This document shows, piece after piece, positions 9,338-17,030 of a stretch of DNA of 37,960 nucleotides. The stretch is from RGIG995 sp045542115. Its GTDB lineage: Bacteria; Bacillota; Clostridia; Oscillospirales; UBA644. Where the stretch lies: positions 1 through 37,960 of the forward strand of contig JAZQKK010000004.1 in assembly GCA_045542115.1 (NCBI GenBank), written 5' to 3'. Numbering within the stretch: position 1 is the first letter of the stretch; each line of letters begins with the position of its first letter. Both the position numbers and the translations under genes were made by a program. The notes under the pieces are model-generated. The model was not told the DNA's origin. It did not search any database and saw only the letters and a program-made list of their open reading frames with translations.

Positions 9338-9799
9338 TTATTTACGCTTTCCGCCCCACACGAACAGTAGAACAGAAACAAGAAAAATGACGAATAAAAC
9401 TCCTCCCACCGGAGTAAGTAGCTTGTCCCGGACCAACGCCCATTTTTGAGCATCCCGAAACATAAGTACGGCAATCACCACCGAAGAAATCGCAGCCACC
9501 AAAACGGCACCGGCGGCAGCATCTTTCGCTTTTTCCGCCAGAGGATGCTTGTCCGGAGAAATCAAATCCACTGCATTTTCCACTGCGGCGTTCAGTAATT
9601 CCAAAGAAAGAACCAAACCAAATAACAGAACGAGAACGACCCATTGCAACGGCAAAGCTTCATATAAAACGGCAAAGATACTGACCGTAAGAACTGCCAC
9701 TAAATGAATCCGAAAATTCCTTTCTTCTTGAATCGTGCGAAAAATACCCTTTGCAGCATATCCGAAGGAGCGGAAAATAGACAAAAACATCTTTATCAT
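9338..9799 (-). CDS. dgkA: Undecaprenol/diacylglycerol kinase, DgkA family
   Basis: A 153-residue integral membrane kinase. The family core is clear: N-terminal amphipathic helix, EERNFRIHLVA, the LELLNAAVENAVDL active-site helix (about residues 66-79) and the KDAAAGAVLV helix (about 91-100). In Gram-positive bacteria the favoured substrate is undecaprenol or diacylglycerol. It is somewhat longer than usual because of an additional C-terminal hydrophobic segment (about 128-148) ending in GGKRK, which adds one membrane span. The start overlaps the ybeY stop as ATGA. Confidence 0.9.
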   Translation of the reverse strand: MIKMFLSIFRSFGYAAKGIFRTIQEERNFRIHLVAVLTVSIFAVLYEALPLQWVVLVLLFGLVLSLELLNAAVENAVDLISPDKHPLAEKAKDAAAGAVLVAAISSVVIAVLMFRDAQKWALVRDKLLTPVGGVLFVIFLVSVLLFVWGGKRK

Positions 9800-10263
9800 C
9801 GGGTCAACCCCATTCCTTGCAAAATGGCTTCCTGACGGGTGAACATTTCTCTTTCCTGTTCTTCCCCGTCCACGTGGTCATATCCCAGACAGTGCAAAAC
9901 CGAATGAGCCGTCAAAAATGCAACTTCCCGTTCGTAACTGTGTCCGTATTCTTCCGCTTGTTTTCGTGCCCGTTCCAAAGAAAGAGCCATATCCCCCACA
10001 TAGAGGCTGTCAATTCCTTCCTCCAAGGGATATTCTCCCGAAGGAAAGGACAACACGTCCGTGGCGCGGTCAATTTCTCGAAAATCCCGGTTCAATTCCC
10101 GAATGGCCTTATCGTCCACCAGAAGTACCGACATTTCACTGTCTACTGAAATACCTTCGTAATCCAAAACGGCCTGAACCACGGAGCGAATCAGGTCTTT
10201 TAAGACTTTCGGTGTCTTTTCTTTTCGTTGTTGATTCGTAATACTGACATAGCAGCGGCTCAT
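9796..10263 (-). CDS. ybeY: Endoribonuclease YbeY, rRNA maturation factor
   Basis: A 155-residue zinc metalloprotein. The C-terminal motif HSVLHCLGYDH gives the three histidine ligands (HxxxHxxGxDH). The LNRDFREIDRATDVLSFP block is the other family hallmark. It acts in 16S rRNA 3'-end processing and ribosome quality control. An ATG four codons upstream overlaps the phoH stop, but AGGA stands six bases before the ATG at 10263, so this start is preferred. It follows phoH, the normal neighbour. Confidence 0.92.
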   Translation of the reverse strand: MSRCYVSITNQQRKEKTPKVLKDLIRSVVQAVLDYEGISVDSEMSVLLVDDKAIRELNRDFREIDRATDVLSFPSGEYPLEEGIDSLYVGDMALSLERARKQAEEYGHSYEREVAFLTAHSVLHCLGYDHVDGEEQEREMFTRQEAILQGMGLTR

Positions 10264-10271
10264 AGCGTTCC

Positions 10272-11252
10272 TCATTTCTTCCGAGATTCTGTACGGGAAG
10301 ATTGTTGCTCGGAAAAATTATCGTATGCACGGATAATCTTCTGGACCAAGGCGTGACGGACGACGTCTTTGGCAGAAAGCTTTTGAATGGAAATATCGTC
10401 GATGTTTTCCAAAACCTTCATTGCCTGTTTCAGACCGCTTTGCTTTCCGTCCGGAAGGTCAATCTGGGTAATATCCCCGGTAATAACGATTTTTGAACGA
10501 AATCCAAGGCGGGTCAGAAACATTTTCATTTGTTCACAGGTAGTGTTTTGCGCCTCGTCTAAAATAATAAAGGAGTCGTCCAAAGTACGTCCACGCATAT
10601 AGGCAAGCGGGGCAACTTCGATAATATTCTTCTCCATATAGTTGCGATAGGTATCCACACCCAGAAAATCAAACAAAGCGTCGTGTAACGGCCGCAGATA
10701 AGGGTCCACCTTATCTTGCAAATCTCCGGGCAAAAATCCCAATTTCTCCCCGGCTTCCACCGCAGGACGGGTCAAAACGATGCGATCCACCTGTTTGTTC
10801 CGCAGTGCAGTTACCGCCATTGCAACGGCAAGATAGGTCTTCCCGGTGCCCGCGGGACCAATCCCCAGCGTAATCGTGTTGGATCTAATAGCGGAAATAT
10901 ATTCTTTTTGCCCCAAGGTTTTGGGTTTAATGGGTTTTCCCCGGGAGGTAATACAAATGCAGTCTCCCCCCAAATCGGATAACGATTCCTCTCTCCCCTC
11001 CCGTACCGACAGGATAAAGTATGCTACACTTTGAACATCAATCAACTCCCCTTTGCGGGCAAGAGAAATCAAAAGTTCAATCACCTTTACGGCGTCATTG
11101 ACGTTTTCCGTATCCCCGGTAATCTTTAATTCTTCCCCCCGATTGGTCACGGAAACTTTTAATTCGCTTTCAATACGGCGAATATTTTCATCCAAATGCC
11201 CAAAAAGGTTGGAGAGCAGGTCAAGGGATTCCAATTCTAAAACTTTTTCCAC
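10272..11252 (-). CDS. phoH: PhoH-family ATPase
   Basis: A 326-residue P-loop ATPase/putative RNA helicase-like protein. An N-terminal KH-like region (VTNRGEELKITGD, about residues 30-42) precedes the PhoH domain with Walker A GPAGTGKT and Walker B FIILDEAQN. TGDITQIDLP and the C-terminal DVVRHALVQKII helix are also typical. An ATG 18 codons upstream would lie within yqfD and has no ribosome site. The GTG at 11252 has AAGGAAG at good spacing and falls after the yqfD stop, so it is preferred. The exact biochemical role of PhoH remains poorly defined; association with YbeY suggests RNA metabolism. Confidence 0.9.
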   Translation of the reverse strand: MEKVLELESLDLLSNLFGHLDENIRRIESELKVSVTNRGEELKITGDTENVNDAVKVIELLISLARKGELIDVQSVAYFILSVREGREESLSDLGGDCICITSRGKPIKPKTLGQKEYISAIRSNTITLGIGPAGTGKTYLAVAMAVTALRNKQVDRIVLTRPAVEAGEKLGFLPGDLQDKVDPYLRPLHDALFDFLGVDTYRNYMEKNIIEVAPLAYMRGRTLDDSFIILDEAQNTTCEQMKMFLTRLGFRSKIVITGDITQIDLPDGKQSGLKQAMKVLENIDDISIQKLSAKDVVRHALVQKIIRAYDNFSEQQSSRTESRKK

Positions 11253-11265
11253 GATCTTTCTTCCT

Positions 11266-12456
11266 TTAATCTTCAAAATAAAACGCTTTATCTTCGCAAA
11301 TATCAATAATAACGCTTCGGGTTCGGGTCAACGTAACCCGGTCGGGGAAGAAGACAACGTCTTCTTTGACGGATTCCACCTCAACCCCGTAAAAACGAAG
11401 TCGGTCTGCTTCGTTCATCTGTTGCCGCGCTTGCAATTCGGCCTCTTGCTCAGACAATTCTACGGCAGTAGAGACCGTTTCATAATAATGGGTCTCGGTC
11501 AGCGTTACCGGCATCACGCAGTCTTCCCCAAAGGAAAGATGTTTTACTGTCGTTTCGGTCTCATACGATTCATAGGGACAGGAGAACCACGGATTTTCCC
11601 GTATCTTTTTCCCAAAGAAGCTCCATTCCCGGAGCACGGCGGAGCGTCCCGTTCGAATAGATTTTGTCTGCGTTAGTGCTACGGTCTCGGTCTGAATATC
11701 GGTAATTCTTGCCATTATTTTTGCCTTAGCGTGAACTACGTAATACCCTAACCGTGTATCCATAATACCCCCGACAAGAAGGTCCCCTTTCTGCACAGTC
11801 TGGCCTTTTTTTACGTAACACATTCCCATTTGAACCAAGGTGGAAACAATCTGTCCATCCTGAGAGGCTACGATATTACAAGGGCTTCCGTCGTCCACCG
11901 GTTCCGGCGTAGATTCGGAAAAATGAACCTCAACCATCGCACGGCATCCGTTCATATTTACGGATATGAAAGAAATCTCATCTAAGGTCAACATCAGTTG
12001 ATATCGAAGATTCTTGTAATCCACCGAGGGGATAAACGACCCAACCCCGAATCCTTCTTCCAAAAAAACGGCCTGTATCTTCTCCTTTTGAATCGCGTCT
12101 GCACCGGGAATTTCCACAGACCAAACAAACCGAGACAACAAAAGCAAAGATATCAGATACAATGCGACTCCTAAAAAAATGCCGAAACGAAACCGGTACC
12201 GTTTCAACAGGATGGGAAGTCCGGTGCGGCGGGGAAAGTCCAACGTAACGCCGCTTTTTCGGGCCAAGGCATCCAACCGTTTGACCGAAAAAAGGAACAC
12301 GTTAACCCGTATGATGCCGGGACAAATACGACGAATCTCCCAGACGTCGATTTCTTCTTTCATACAGAGGGTTAAAAAACGCTCTCCGTACGCACCTTGA
12401 ATCTCAACACAGACATATCCAAACAACCAGCGAAGACACGACCACATCCACACCAT
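11266..12456 (-). CDS. yqfD: Sporulation protein YqfD
   Basis: A 396-residue membrane protein of the YqfD family. It has a soluble N-terminal domain (about 1-90), one membrane span (about 93-112) and a large domain expected outside the cytoplasm with the family pattern VEVHFSE and DGQIVSTLVQMG...KGQTVQKGDLLVGG, resembling a biotinyl/lipoyl-like hammerhead. In Bacillus the gene is mother-cell expressed and needed for sporulation; its mechanism is not known. The start is supported by GAGGG seven bases upstream. It follows yqfC by 3 bp and precedes phoH, the conserved order. Confidence 0.88.
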   Translation of the reverse strand: MVWMWSCLRWLFGYVCVEIQGAYGERFLTLCMKEEIDVWEIRRICPGIIRVNVFLFSVKRLDALARKSGVTLDFPRRTGLPILLKRYRFRFGIFLGVALYLISLLLLSRFVWSVEIPGADAIQKEKIQAVFLEEGFGVGSFIPSVDYKNLRYQLMLTLDEISFISVNMNGCRAMVEVHFSESTPEPVDDGSPCNIVASQDGQIVSTLVQMGMCYVKKGQTVQKGDLLVGGIMDTRLGYYVVHAKAKIMARITDIQTETVALTQTKSIRTGRSAVLREWSFFGKKIRENPWFSCPYESYETETTVKHLSFGEDCVMPVTLTETHYYETVSTAVELSEQEAELQARQQMNEADRLRFYGVEVESVKEDVVFFPDRVTLTRTRSVIIDICEDKAFYFED

Positions 12457-12459
12457 CAG

Positions 12460-12693
12460 TCAGCCCTCAAATTCCAACGAAACCACGGTTCCCCGAATCA
12501 TTACCGTATTTTCCGTAAGATTACAAAGGTCTAAGCTTCTTCCGTGGATACGAACGTACCGCTTTCCGGCACGCAATTTTACCGTTTCCGGTTCATATTC
12601 CAAAATTCCGTCACAAGAGCCCACTAAAATTTTGGAATTGCCGGATAACTCAATCAAAGGAATCTCCGACCGTTGTGCTTGCTGTTGTTTCAT
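12460..12693 (-). CDS. yqfC: Sporulation protein YqfC (YabP/YqfC family)
   Basis: A 77-residue small protein with the YabP-like beta-rich core: PLIELSGNSKILVGSCDGI, then EPETVKLRAG and MIRGTVVSLEFEG at the C terminus. It is needed for sporulation in Bacillus, probably working with YqfD. A GTG three codons upstream is open, but AGGAG lies eight bases before the ATG at 12693, which is taken as the start. It is the first gene of the long minus-strand operon. Confidence 0.87.
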   Translation of the reverse strand: MKQQQAQRSEIPLIELSGNSKILVGSCDGILEYEPETVKLRAGKRYVRIHGRSLDLCNLTENTVMIRGTVVSLEFEG

Positions 12694-12783
12694 TTCCACC
12701 ACTCCTTTGCTGAAACATATTCAGACAAAGAATAATTTATGCGGACACAGCTCGTTATTATTATAGATAATACTATTTTATTT

Positions 12784-12812
12784 ATTATATCATACTACAA
12801 AAAATTTGTCAA
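12784..12812 (-). promoter_or_regulatory. Consensus sigma-A-type promoter of the yqfC-rnmV operon
   Basis: On the minus strand TTGACA (12812-12807) and TATAAT (12789-12784) are separated by exactly 17 bp, a perfect vegetative promoter. The leader to the yqfC ATG would be about 85 nt. No mother-cell-type promoter was recognised, so constitutive transcription of the housekeeping genes probably starts here. Confidence 0.85.
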
Positions 12813-12815
12813 TAT

Positions 12816-12840
12816 AAAAACCCACCATAAGGTGGGTTTT
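12816..12840 (-). terminator. Intrinsic terminator after the GNAT-QueG-like gene
   Basis: A 10-bp perfect stem (12817-12826 with 12831-12840) has a 4-nt loop and is followed on the minus strand by TTTTTATATT. It directly abuts the -35 element of the yqfC promoter, so one gene ends and the next operon starts within about 30 bp. Confidence 0.8.
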
Positions 12841-12852
12841 CTTGGTTTTTCC

Positions 12853-13953
12853 TTATTTTTTTCCAGGGCAACAACGAACACAACGGTCACATTCAGCATA
12901 CAGGCCGGTTTGGGAATAGGAACGGGAACGGTACTCTAAACACAAGGGCTCGTCGATAATTTCTTTTCGAGATACTTTTGTGGACCATTTTTTGTTTTTT
13001 AAACATTCCACAGGACAGGCATCAACACACAAACGACAGTCTCCGCAATGATTTCGACGGATATGTGTATTGACCGGCAACTTTGCATTCAGATAAATGC
13101 GGCAAGACACCGTCTGAGAACCGTAGACCCGATGCACGACCCGGTCGTTTTTCCCTAACCAACCCAAACCGGCCCGCATCGCCGCCGCCTTCCGGGCCAA
13201 ACTCTCATCTACGTCGTGGCGGTGGAGGGGCATCGGCAAATTTTGAACACCCAAATCGTTGAGATAGTTGGACACCGAACGCAAGATACCGTTCAGATGC
13301 TCTTTTTCCCGCAAAAGCATTTGGTGATACGCCTCTTCATCTTCGATTCCAGTACACCGATACGGCCGCATCAAAACCAAGGCCGTAGGATACGTATCAC
13401 AGTAGGGATCTTCGTCCACGGCATAAAACCCGTATGTTAAATCTGCATATCGGTCCAATGCATCACACAAATCCAGATAAAACAGGGAATTTTCATTCAC
13501 TGTGAGGGTCAGCGATACTCCGTCATCCGTACCCTTTTTGGGCGGACAAAATCCCATACTCATAAACCATTTCCGTTCCAGCTTTTTTCCGGGCTCGGTT
13601 TGGAGAATCACAGTTTCACCCCCGCGCTCCGCAACAGAACGAATCATCGCCCGCACCAATCGACCTCCGGCACCGTCGTGACGATATTGAGGGTCTACGG
13701 CAACGTGAGAGATACGATACGTGTTATTTTTCAAATCACGAAGTATACCAAACCCGACCTGAGAAGCTCCTTGGAACACTCCGAAACATTCCGTCAGTTC
13801 CAGCTTTTTGAACATATTTGTTTTTTTTGGCAACTTGTCCGCCGCGGAACGGCGGTCGGTCATATCGTTAAAAGCTGAATAAAGGATCCGAAACGAATCC
13901 TGTTGAATTTCCGGCCGGGACACGTCCAATTTTTTTACGATGTATTTCGCCAT
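12853..13953 (-). CDS. GNAT acetyltransferase fused to a QueG-like double 4Fe-4S protein
   Basis: A 366-residue two-part protein. Residues 1-155 form a GNAT N-acetyltransferase domain, with motif A around HVAVDPQYRHDGAGGRL (83-99). Residues about 160-366 resemble the C-terminal half of epoxyqueuosine reductase QueG: AAMRAGLGWLGKND (257-270), first cluster Cys303/306/309/313 (CxxCxxCxxxCP) and a second cluster near C355xxCxxCCP. A DVDESLA stretch (247-253) sits where QueG has its catalytic Asp. The usual QueG N-terminal cobalamin-binding part is shortened or replaced. The ribosome site AGGAGGATC is strong. No other queuosine gene is nearby, so a tRNA-modification role is doubtful; a redox-linked acetylation or a corrinoid-related reaction is equally possible. 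Confidence 0.75.
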   Translation of the reverse strand: MAKYIVKKLDVSRPEIQQDSFRILYSAFNDMTDRRSAADKLPKKTNMFKKLELTECFGVFQGASQVGFGILRDLKNNTYRISHVAVDPQYRHDGAGGRLVRAMIRSVAERGGETVILQTEPGKKLERKWFMSMGFCPPKKGTDDGVSLTLTVNENSLFYLDLCDALDRYADLTYGFYAVDEDPYCDTYPTALVLMRPYRCTGIEDEEAYHQMLLREKEHLNGILRSVSNYLNDLGVQNLPMPLHRHDVDESLARKAAAMRAGLGWLGKNDRVVHRVYGSQTVSCRIYLNAKLPVNTHIRRNHCGDCRLCVDACPVECLKNKKWSTKVSRKEIIDEPLCLEYRSRSYSQTGLYAECDRCVRCCPGKK

Positions 13954-13980
13954 AAAAGATCCTCCTTTCCGTCCTAAGAC

Positions 13981-14009
13981 GAATCAAAACCGAAAAAACA
14001 GCATACCTT
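13981..14009 (+). promoter_or_regulatory. Possible sigma-E-like promoter before spoVB-like gene
   Basis: CATACCTT (14002-14009) resembles the sigma-E -10 element (CATACAAT). A weak upstream partner GAATCAA (13981-13987) lies 14 bp away. The implied transcript start falls at or next to the annotated start codon. This is weak evidence. Confidence 0.25.
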
Positions 14010-14015
14010 CTTTCG

Positions 14016-15515
14016 GTGATAACGTTGATACAAAAAGAATTTCTTAAAAATGCCGTAGCAGTCTGCACGGTCTCTCTGATTATGAGCACGGCAGGGGTCT
14101 TGTTCCGTGCCTACGCCTCAAATCGTGTCGGGTCGGAAGTTATGGGCCTTCTGCAACTTATCCTTTCGGTCTATCTTCCCGCCTGTACGTTGGCATCTTC
14201 CGGAGTATACGTGGCATCGACCCGCCTCTGTGCCGAAGCTGTGGCGCGAAAGCAAAACGTTGAAGGAATCTTATCCCGTTGCATTATTTACGGGTTGCTA
14301 TTCGGTGCATTTTCGTTTTTGCTGTTGTTTTTTGGCGCAGAATTGATTTCGATCTATTGGCTTTCTTACCCGGATGCGGAAGCCCCGTTAAAAATCTTGG
14401 CCTTCGGTCTTCCCTTTCTATCGATATCCAATGCATTGCAGGGATTCTTTCTTTCCTTGCGAAAAGCATCCTATTCTACAATATTGCAAGTTACGGAAGA
14501 CTTTTCGAAAATGGGCGCCACGGTACTGTTGTTTGCTCTGTTTTTGAAGCAGGGCCCCCACGCGGCATTGTGTGCCATCGTTGCGGGAATGGCGGTTGGA
14601 GAAACCGTATCTTGCATTATCGGTTACGTCCTTTATCGCAGAAAGATACAACATCTTGCTCACGAAGAAAAGGAAGGTTCCGGACTGTTTCGTCTCATCG
14701 CAAAAATTGCGCTCCCCTGTGCGGTCAGCGGGTATCTGCGTTCCGGAATAGGAATGGTGGAAGGAATCTTAGTTCCAAGAGGGTTACAGGCATCGGGATT
14801 AACCCCGGAACAGACCTTGGCAGCAATGGGAAAATTTGAAGGAATGGCATTACCCATTCTTACGTTTCCTGCAACATTTCTTGCCGTGGTCTCCAAATTG
14901 CTTGTCCCGGAAATCACCGCAGAAAATGCACTTGGAAACAAGAAAAACAACATAGAAACAATCTACACCACATTAAAATGGACGCTGGGCTACGGAATCT
15001 TCATCGGCGTCTTTGCCGCGTTGTTCGGAAAAGAGTTGGGAATAGCCGTTTACCGTGACGAAGCTTGCGGCCGGTATCTATCCATACTGGCACCTTTCGT
15101 CCCCATCTTATACGCAGACAAGGTCGTAGATGGGATTATGAAAGGATACAACCGCCAACTGACGACAATGAAAATCAATCTCGCAGATGCGACATTTCAG
15201 ACCCTGGGGGCGTGGCTTCTGATTCCTCAAACAGGAATCAGGGGATATATTGCCTTATTCTGTATTGGAACGACTTTTAATTTCTCGTTGTCGCTCATCG
15301 CATTGTACAAAACGTGTCCTCTTCGGTTCCCGCTCCGGGAAGGCGTAATCCGCCCCTTGTTTTACGCTTTGGGGGCGATCCTTCCCTGGAAGGTGGTTCA
15401 ATACTTTACACCGATCGGAGTTTGGATTTCAGCAGGAGCATCTGTGTTGCTTTTCCTTGCTCTCAACTGCTTAGAAAAACCGAGAAAACGATGTAAAAAA
15501 GCACAAACCTGTTAA
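14016..15515 (+). CDS. SpoVB-like polysaccharide/lipid flippase (MOP superfamily)
   Basis: A 499-residue membrane protein with about 14 hydrophobic segments. Its N-terminal pattern (FLKNAVAVCTVSLIMSTAG, then RAYASNRVGSEVMGLLQL) is typical of the SpoVB/MurJ/RfbX flippases that move lipid-linked sugars across the membrane. In spore formers SpoVB acts in cortex peptidoglycan synthesis. The start is uncertain: GTG at 14016 has no clear ribosome site, while TTG at 14025 is preceded by GGTGAT. Its stop overlaps by 4 bp the stop of the convergent gene. Clostridia carry several SpoVB paralogues, so orthology is not certain. Confidence 0.8.
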   Translation: MITLIQKEFLKNAVAVCTVSLIMSTAGVLFRAYASNRVGSEVMGLLQLILSVYLPACTLASSGVYVASTRLCAEAVARKQNVEGILSRCIIYGLLFGAFSFLLLFFGAELISIYWLSYPDAEAPLKILAFGLPFLSISNALQGFFLSLRKASYSTILQVTEDFSKMGATVLLFALFLKQGPHAALCAIVAGMAVGETVSCIIGYVLYRRKIQHLAHEEKEGSGLFRLIAKIALPCAVSGYLRSGIGMVEGILVPRGLQASGLTPEQTLAAMGKFEGMALPILTFPATFLAVVSKLLVPEITAENALGNKKNNIETIYTTLKWTLGYGIFIGVFAALFGKELGIAVYRDEACGRYLSILAPFVPILYADKVVDGIMKGYNRQLTTMKINLADATFQTLGAWLLIPQTGIRGYIALFCIGTTFNFSLSLIALYKTCPLRFPLREGVIRPLFYALGAILPWKVVQYFTPIGVWISAGASVLLFLALNCLEKPRKRCKKAQTC

Positions 15516-16546
15516 AAATTTTCCTCTGCAATCAAATTCAAGTATTCCAGTGCAACACTTTCCAGATTGGTTATTCGATCGGTTACGTAATCTTCCAAGG
15601 TAGGCTGGATATAAAAACCCCTCGGACGGGGAATTTGTAACGTAACGGTGACCGCTTTATTCGAGCGGTATTTTACCAAAACCGAACCACCCACCGCTTC
15701 AATCCTTTTGCGAACCGCAAACGTACCTAAATCAATTCCTTCGTAATCTTCCTCGCAGGGAACTTCCAAAGGAACGTTCAACGCACCGGAAACAAAGCGC
15801 AACGTCACAAACACATCGTCATACGAAAGAGACGCCTTCACCTTTGGACTGGTCTGACGGAAGGCAAGCCGGCTCAATATGTCAACACAAACCAAAAGCA
15901 TCGCCTCCCGTTCCAACGGAACGAGGCAAGGTTCAAAGGGCTCGTACTTCAAATATTTAAAGTTTTCCATACAAAGGTTCAGAACGAAATCAACGTCGCA
16001 CAAGCAGTAATCCCCTTCTCTGCGGGAAACACTTCCCGTCGCATCAGCGGCGAACAACGTACAACGAAGCAACCGTTTCCGCGCGGTACGAATCGTATAT
16101 TCCACAGCATTCAGATTCCGTTCCAACAAAAATCTTTCCGCGTGCTTCAATTGTTTTGAGATAACATGCATCGTAGGAATCAACTCTTGGCTCATCGCCT
16201 TGATCAGCTCGTTTTCGGTCATCAGCGGAAACAATTCCCGGGACAACTCTTCATCTGATGCAACATAAACGCAAACATATTCCAACGAGCCGTCCGTCTT
16301 ACGGCAAGGCTGAAAAACAAACGAAAGCTTATTTTCAGATTCGTAGGGCAACGTGCAAATCTTGCCGGTACATAAGACCGAACGGACATCCGCGAGGACC
16401 TTGTCATCATAGAGGGACCGCAGGGCCTCAGCAGATGCTAAAATAGCAAACTTCCGCTGAGCAGAACGATTAGAATAAATAATCTCCCACTCATCGGAAG
16501 CAATCAATATTGGGGATATCACGGAATCAAAATATGCAAAATTCAT
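15512..16546 (-). CDS. PAS-domain protein with degenerate histidine-kinase core
   Basis: A 344-residue cytosolic protein. The N terminus (about 5-95) looks like a PAS sensor domain (ASDEWEIIYSNRSAQRKF). The middle (about 105-165) is helical like a dimerisation domain, with MSQELIPTMHVISKQLKHAE in place of an H-box. The C terminus (about 170-320) resembles a GHKL ATPase fold but keeps only GIDLGTFAVRKRIEAVGGS, lacking clear N and G boxes. It is therefore probably not an active kinase, or binds nucleotide weakly. No membrane segment is seen. It lies 55 bp after spoIIID on the same strand but has its own consensus promoter. A role in developmental signalling is inferred from position only. Confidence 0.65.
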   Translation of the reverse strand: MNFAYFDSVISPILIASDEWEIIYSNRSAQRKFAILASAEALRSLYDDKVLADVRSVLCTGKICTLPYESENKLSFVFQPCRKTDGSLEYVCVYVASDEELSRELFPLMTENELIKAMSQELIPTMHVISKQLKHAERFLLERNLNAVEYTIRTARKRLLRCTLFAADATGSVSRREGDYCLCDVDFVLNLCMENFKYLKYEPFEPCLVPLEREAMLLVCVDILSRLAFRQTSPKVKASLSYDDVFVTLRFVSGALNVPLEVPCEEDYEGIDLGTFAVRKRIEAVGGSVLVKYRSNKAVTVTLQIPRPRGFYIQPTLEDYVTDRITNLESVALEYLNLIAEENF

Positions 16547-16576
16547 AACAATTCTCCTGATTTTTATACATCACAT

Positions 16577-16605
16577 ATTATACCATACCGCATTTCCTAT
16601 GTCAA
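16577..16605 (-). promoter_or_regulatory. Consensus sigma-A-type promoter for the PAS gene
   Basis: Minus strand TTGACA (16605-16600) and TATAAT (16582-16577) have a 17-bp spacer. The spoIIID stop codon TGA lies inside the -35 hexamer. It would give a transcript starting about 25 nt before the PAS gene ATG. Confidence 0.8.
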
Positions 16606-16871
16606 GAGCTTTTTCGGTGAATTTCCTGTAAAATCCGATATTTTTCCCGCGTTGCAAGCCCCCCTCGCAAATGTCGTTCCGATTTGTTCTGCTCCAAAAC
16701 CTCTCGGACCTGTTCATATAAGGCAAAATGGTACTCTTTCAACCGGCAGGTCACGTCTTTATGGACCGTAGACTTGGAGACACCAAATTGCTTTGCCGCA
16801 TCCCGTACCGTCGCTCCGTTTTCCGCGATATACGTCCCAAGGGTCAGAACCCGTTGACGAAGTTCATCCAT
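16602..16871 (-). CDS. spoIIID: Sporulation transcription factor SpoIIID
   Basis: An 89-residue DNA-binding protein, close to the Bacillus length. The helix-turn-helix spans about 20-42 (TVRDAAKQFGVSKSTVHKD), and a basic C-terminal region follows (LATREKYRILQEIHRKSS). SpoIIID controls many mother-cell genes between the sigma-E and sigma-K stages. An open frame extends 15 codons further upstream, but the family start pattern MDELRQRV and GGAGG about 10 bases before 16871 mark the true start. A sigma-E-like promoter precedes it, consistent with known control in Bacillus. Confidence 0.92.
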   Translation of the reverse strand: MDELRQRVLTLGTYIAENGATVRDAAKQFGVSKSTVHKDVTCRLKEYHFALYEQVREVLEQNKSERHLRGGLATREKYRILQEIHRKSS

Positions 16872-16903
16872 AGTCGTCTGTCCTCCAAATATGTTTCTAA
16901 AAA

Positions 16904-16932
16904 AATCTATGAACATTCTTTCTCAGATATTC
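16904..16932 (-). promoter_or_regulatory. Putative sigma-E promoter of spoIIID
   Basis: On the minus strand GAATATC (16932-16926) and CATAGATT (16911-16904) are separated by 14 bp. They match the sigma-E pattern of an ATAT-containing -35 and a CATA-type -10. The position fits the expected mother-cell transcription of spoIIID. Confidence 0.6.
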
Positions 16933-16943
16933 CCAATTCGCTC

Positions 16944-16972
16944 TTGACAATTTCCCTCAGATGTTGTATAAT
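16944..16972 (+). promoter_or_regulatory. Consensus sigma-A-type promoter for the carboxypeptidase-like gene
   Basis: TTGACA (16944-16949) and TATAAT (16967-16972) are separated by 17 bp, giving a leader of about 50 nt before 17031. It probably also serves galE and the kinase-like gene. Confidence 0.85.
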
Positions 16973-17030
16973 GTGAATGTGCTATATTTAATTGTAATTA
17001 TCAAACCACTATTGCAGTAAGGTACGGTAT

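Noticed and set aside
15505..15520. Overlapping stops of the SpoVB-like and PAS genes as a sign of gene fusion or error
   Set aside because: The genes converge, both families end normally, and the 4-bp overlap TTAA is a common economical arrangement.
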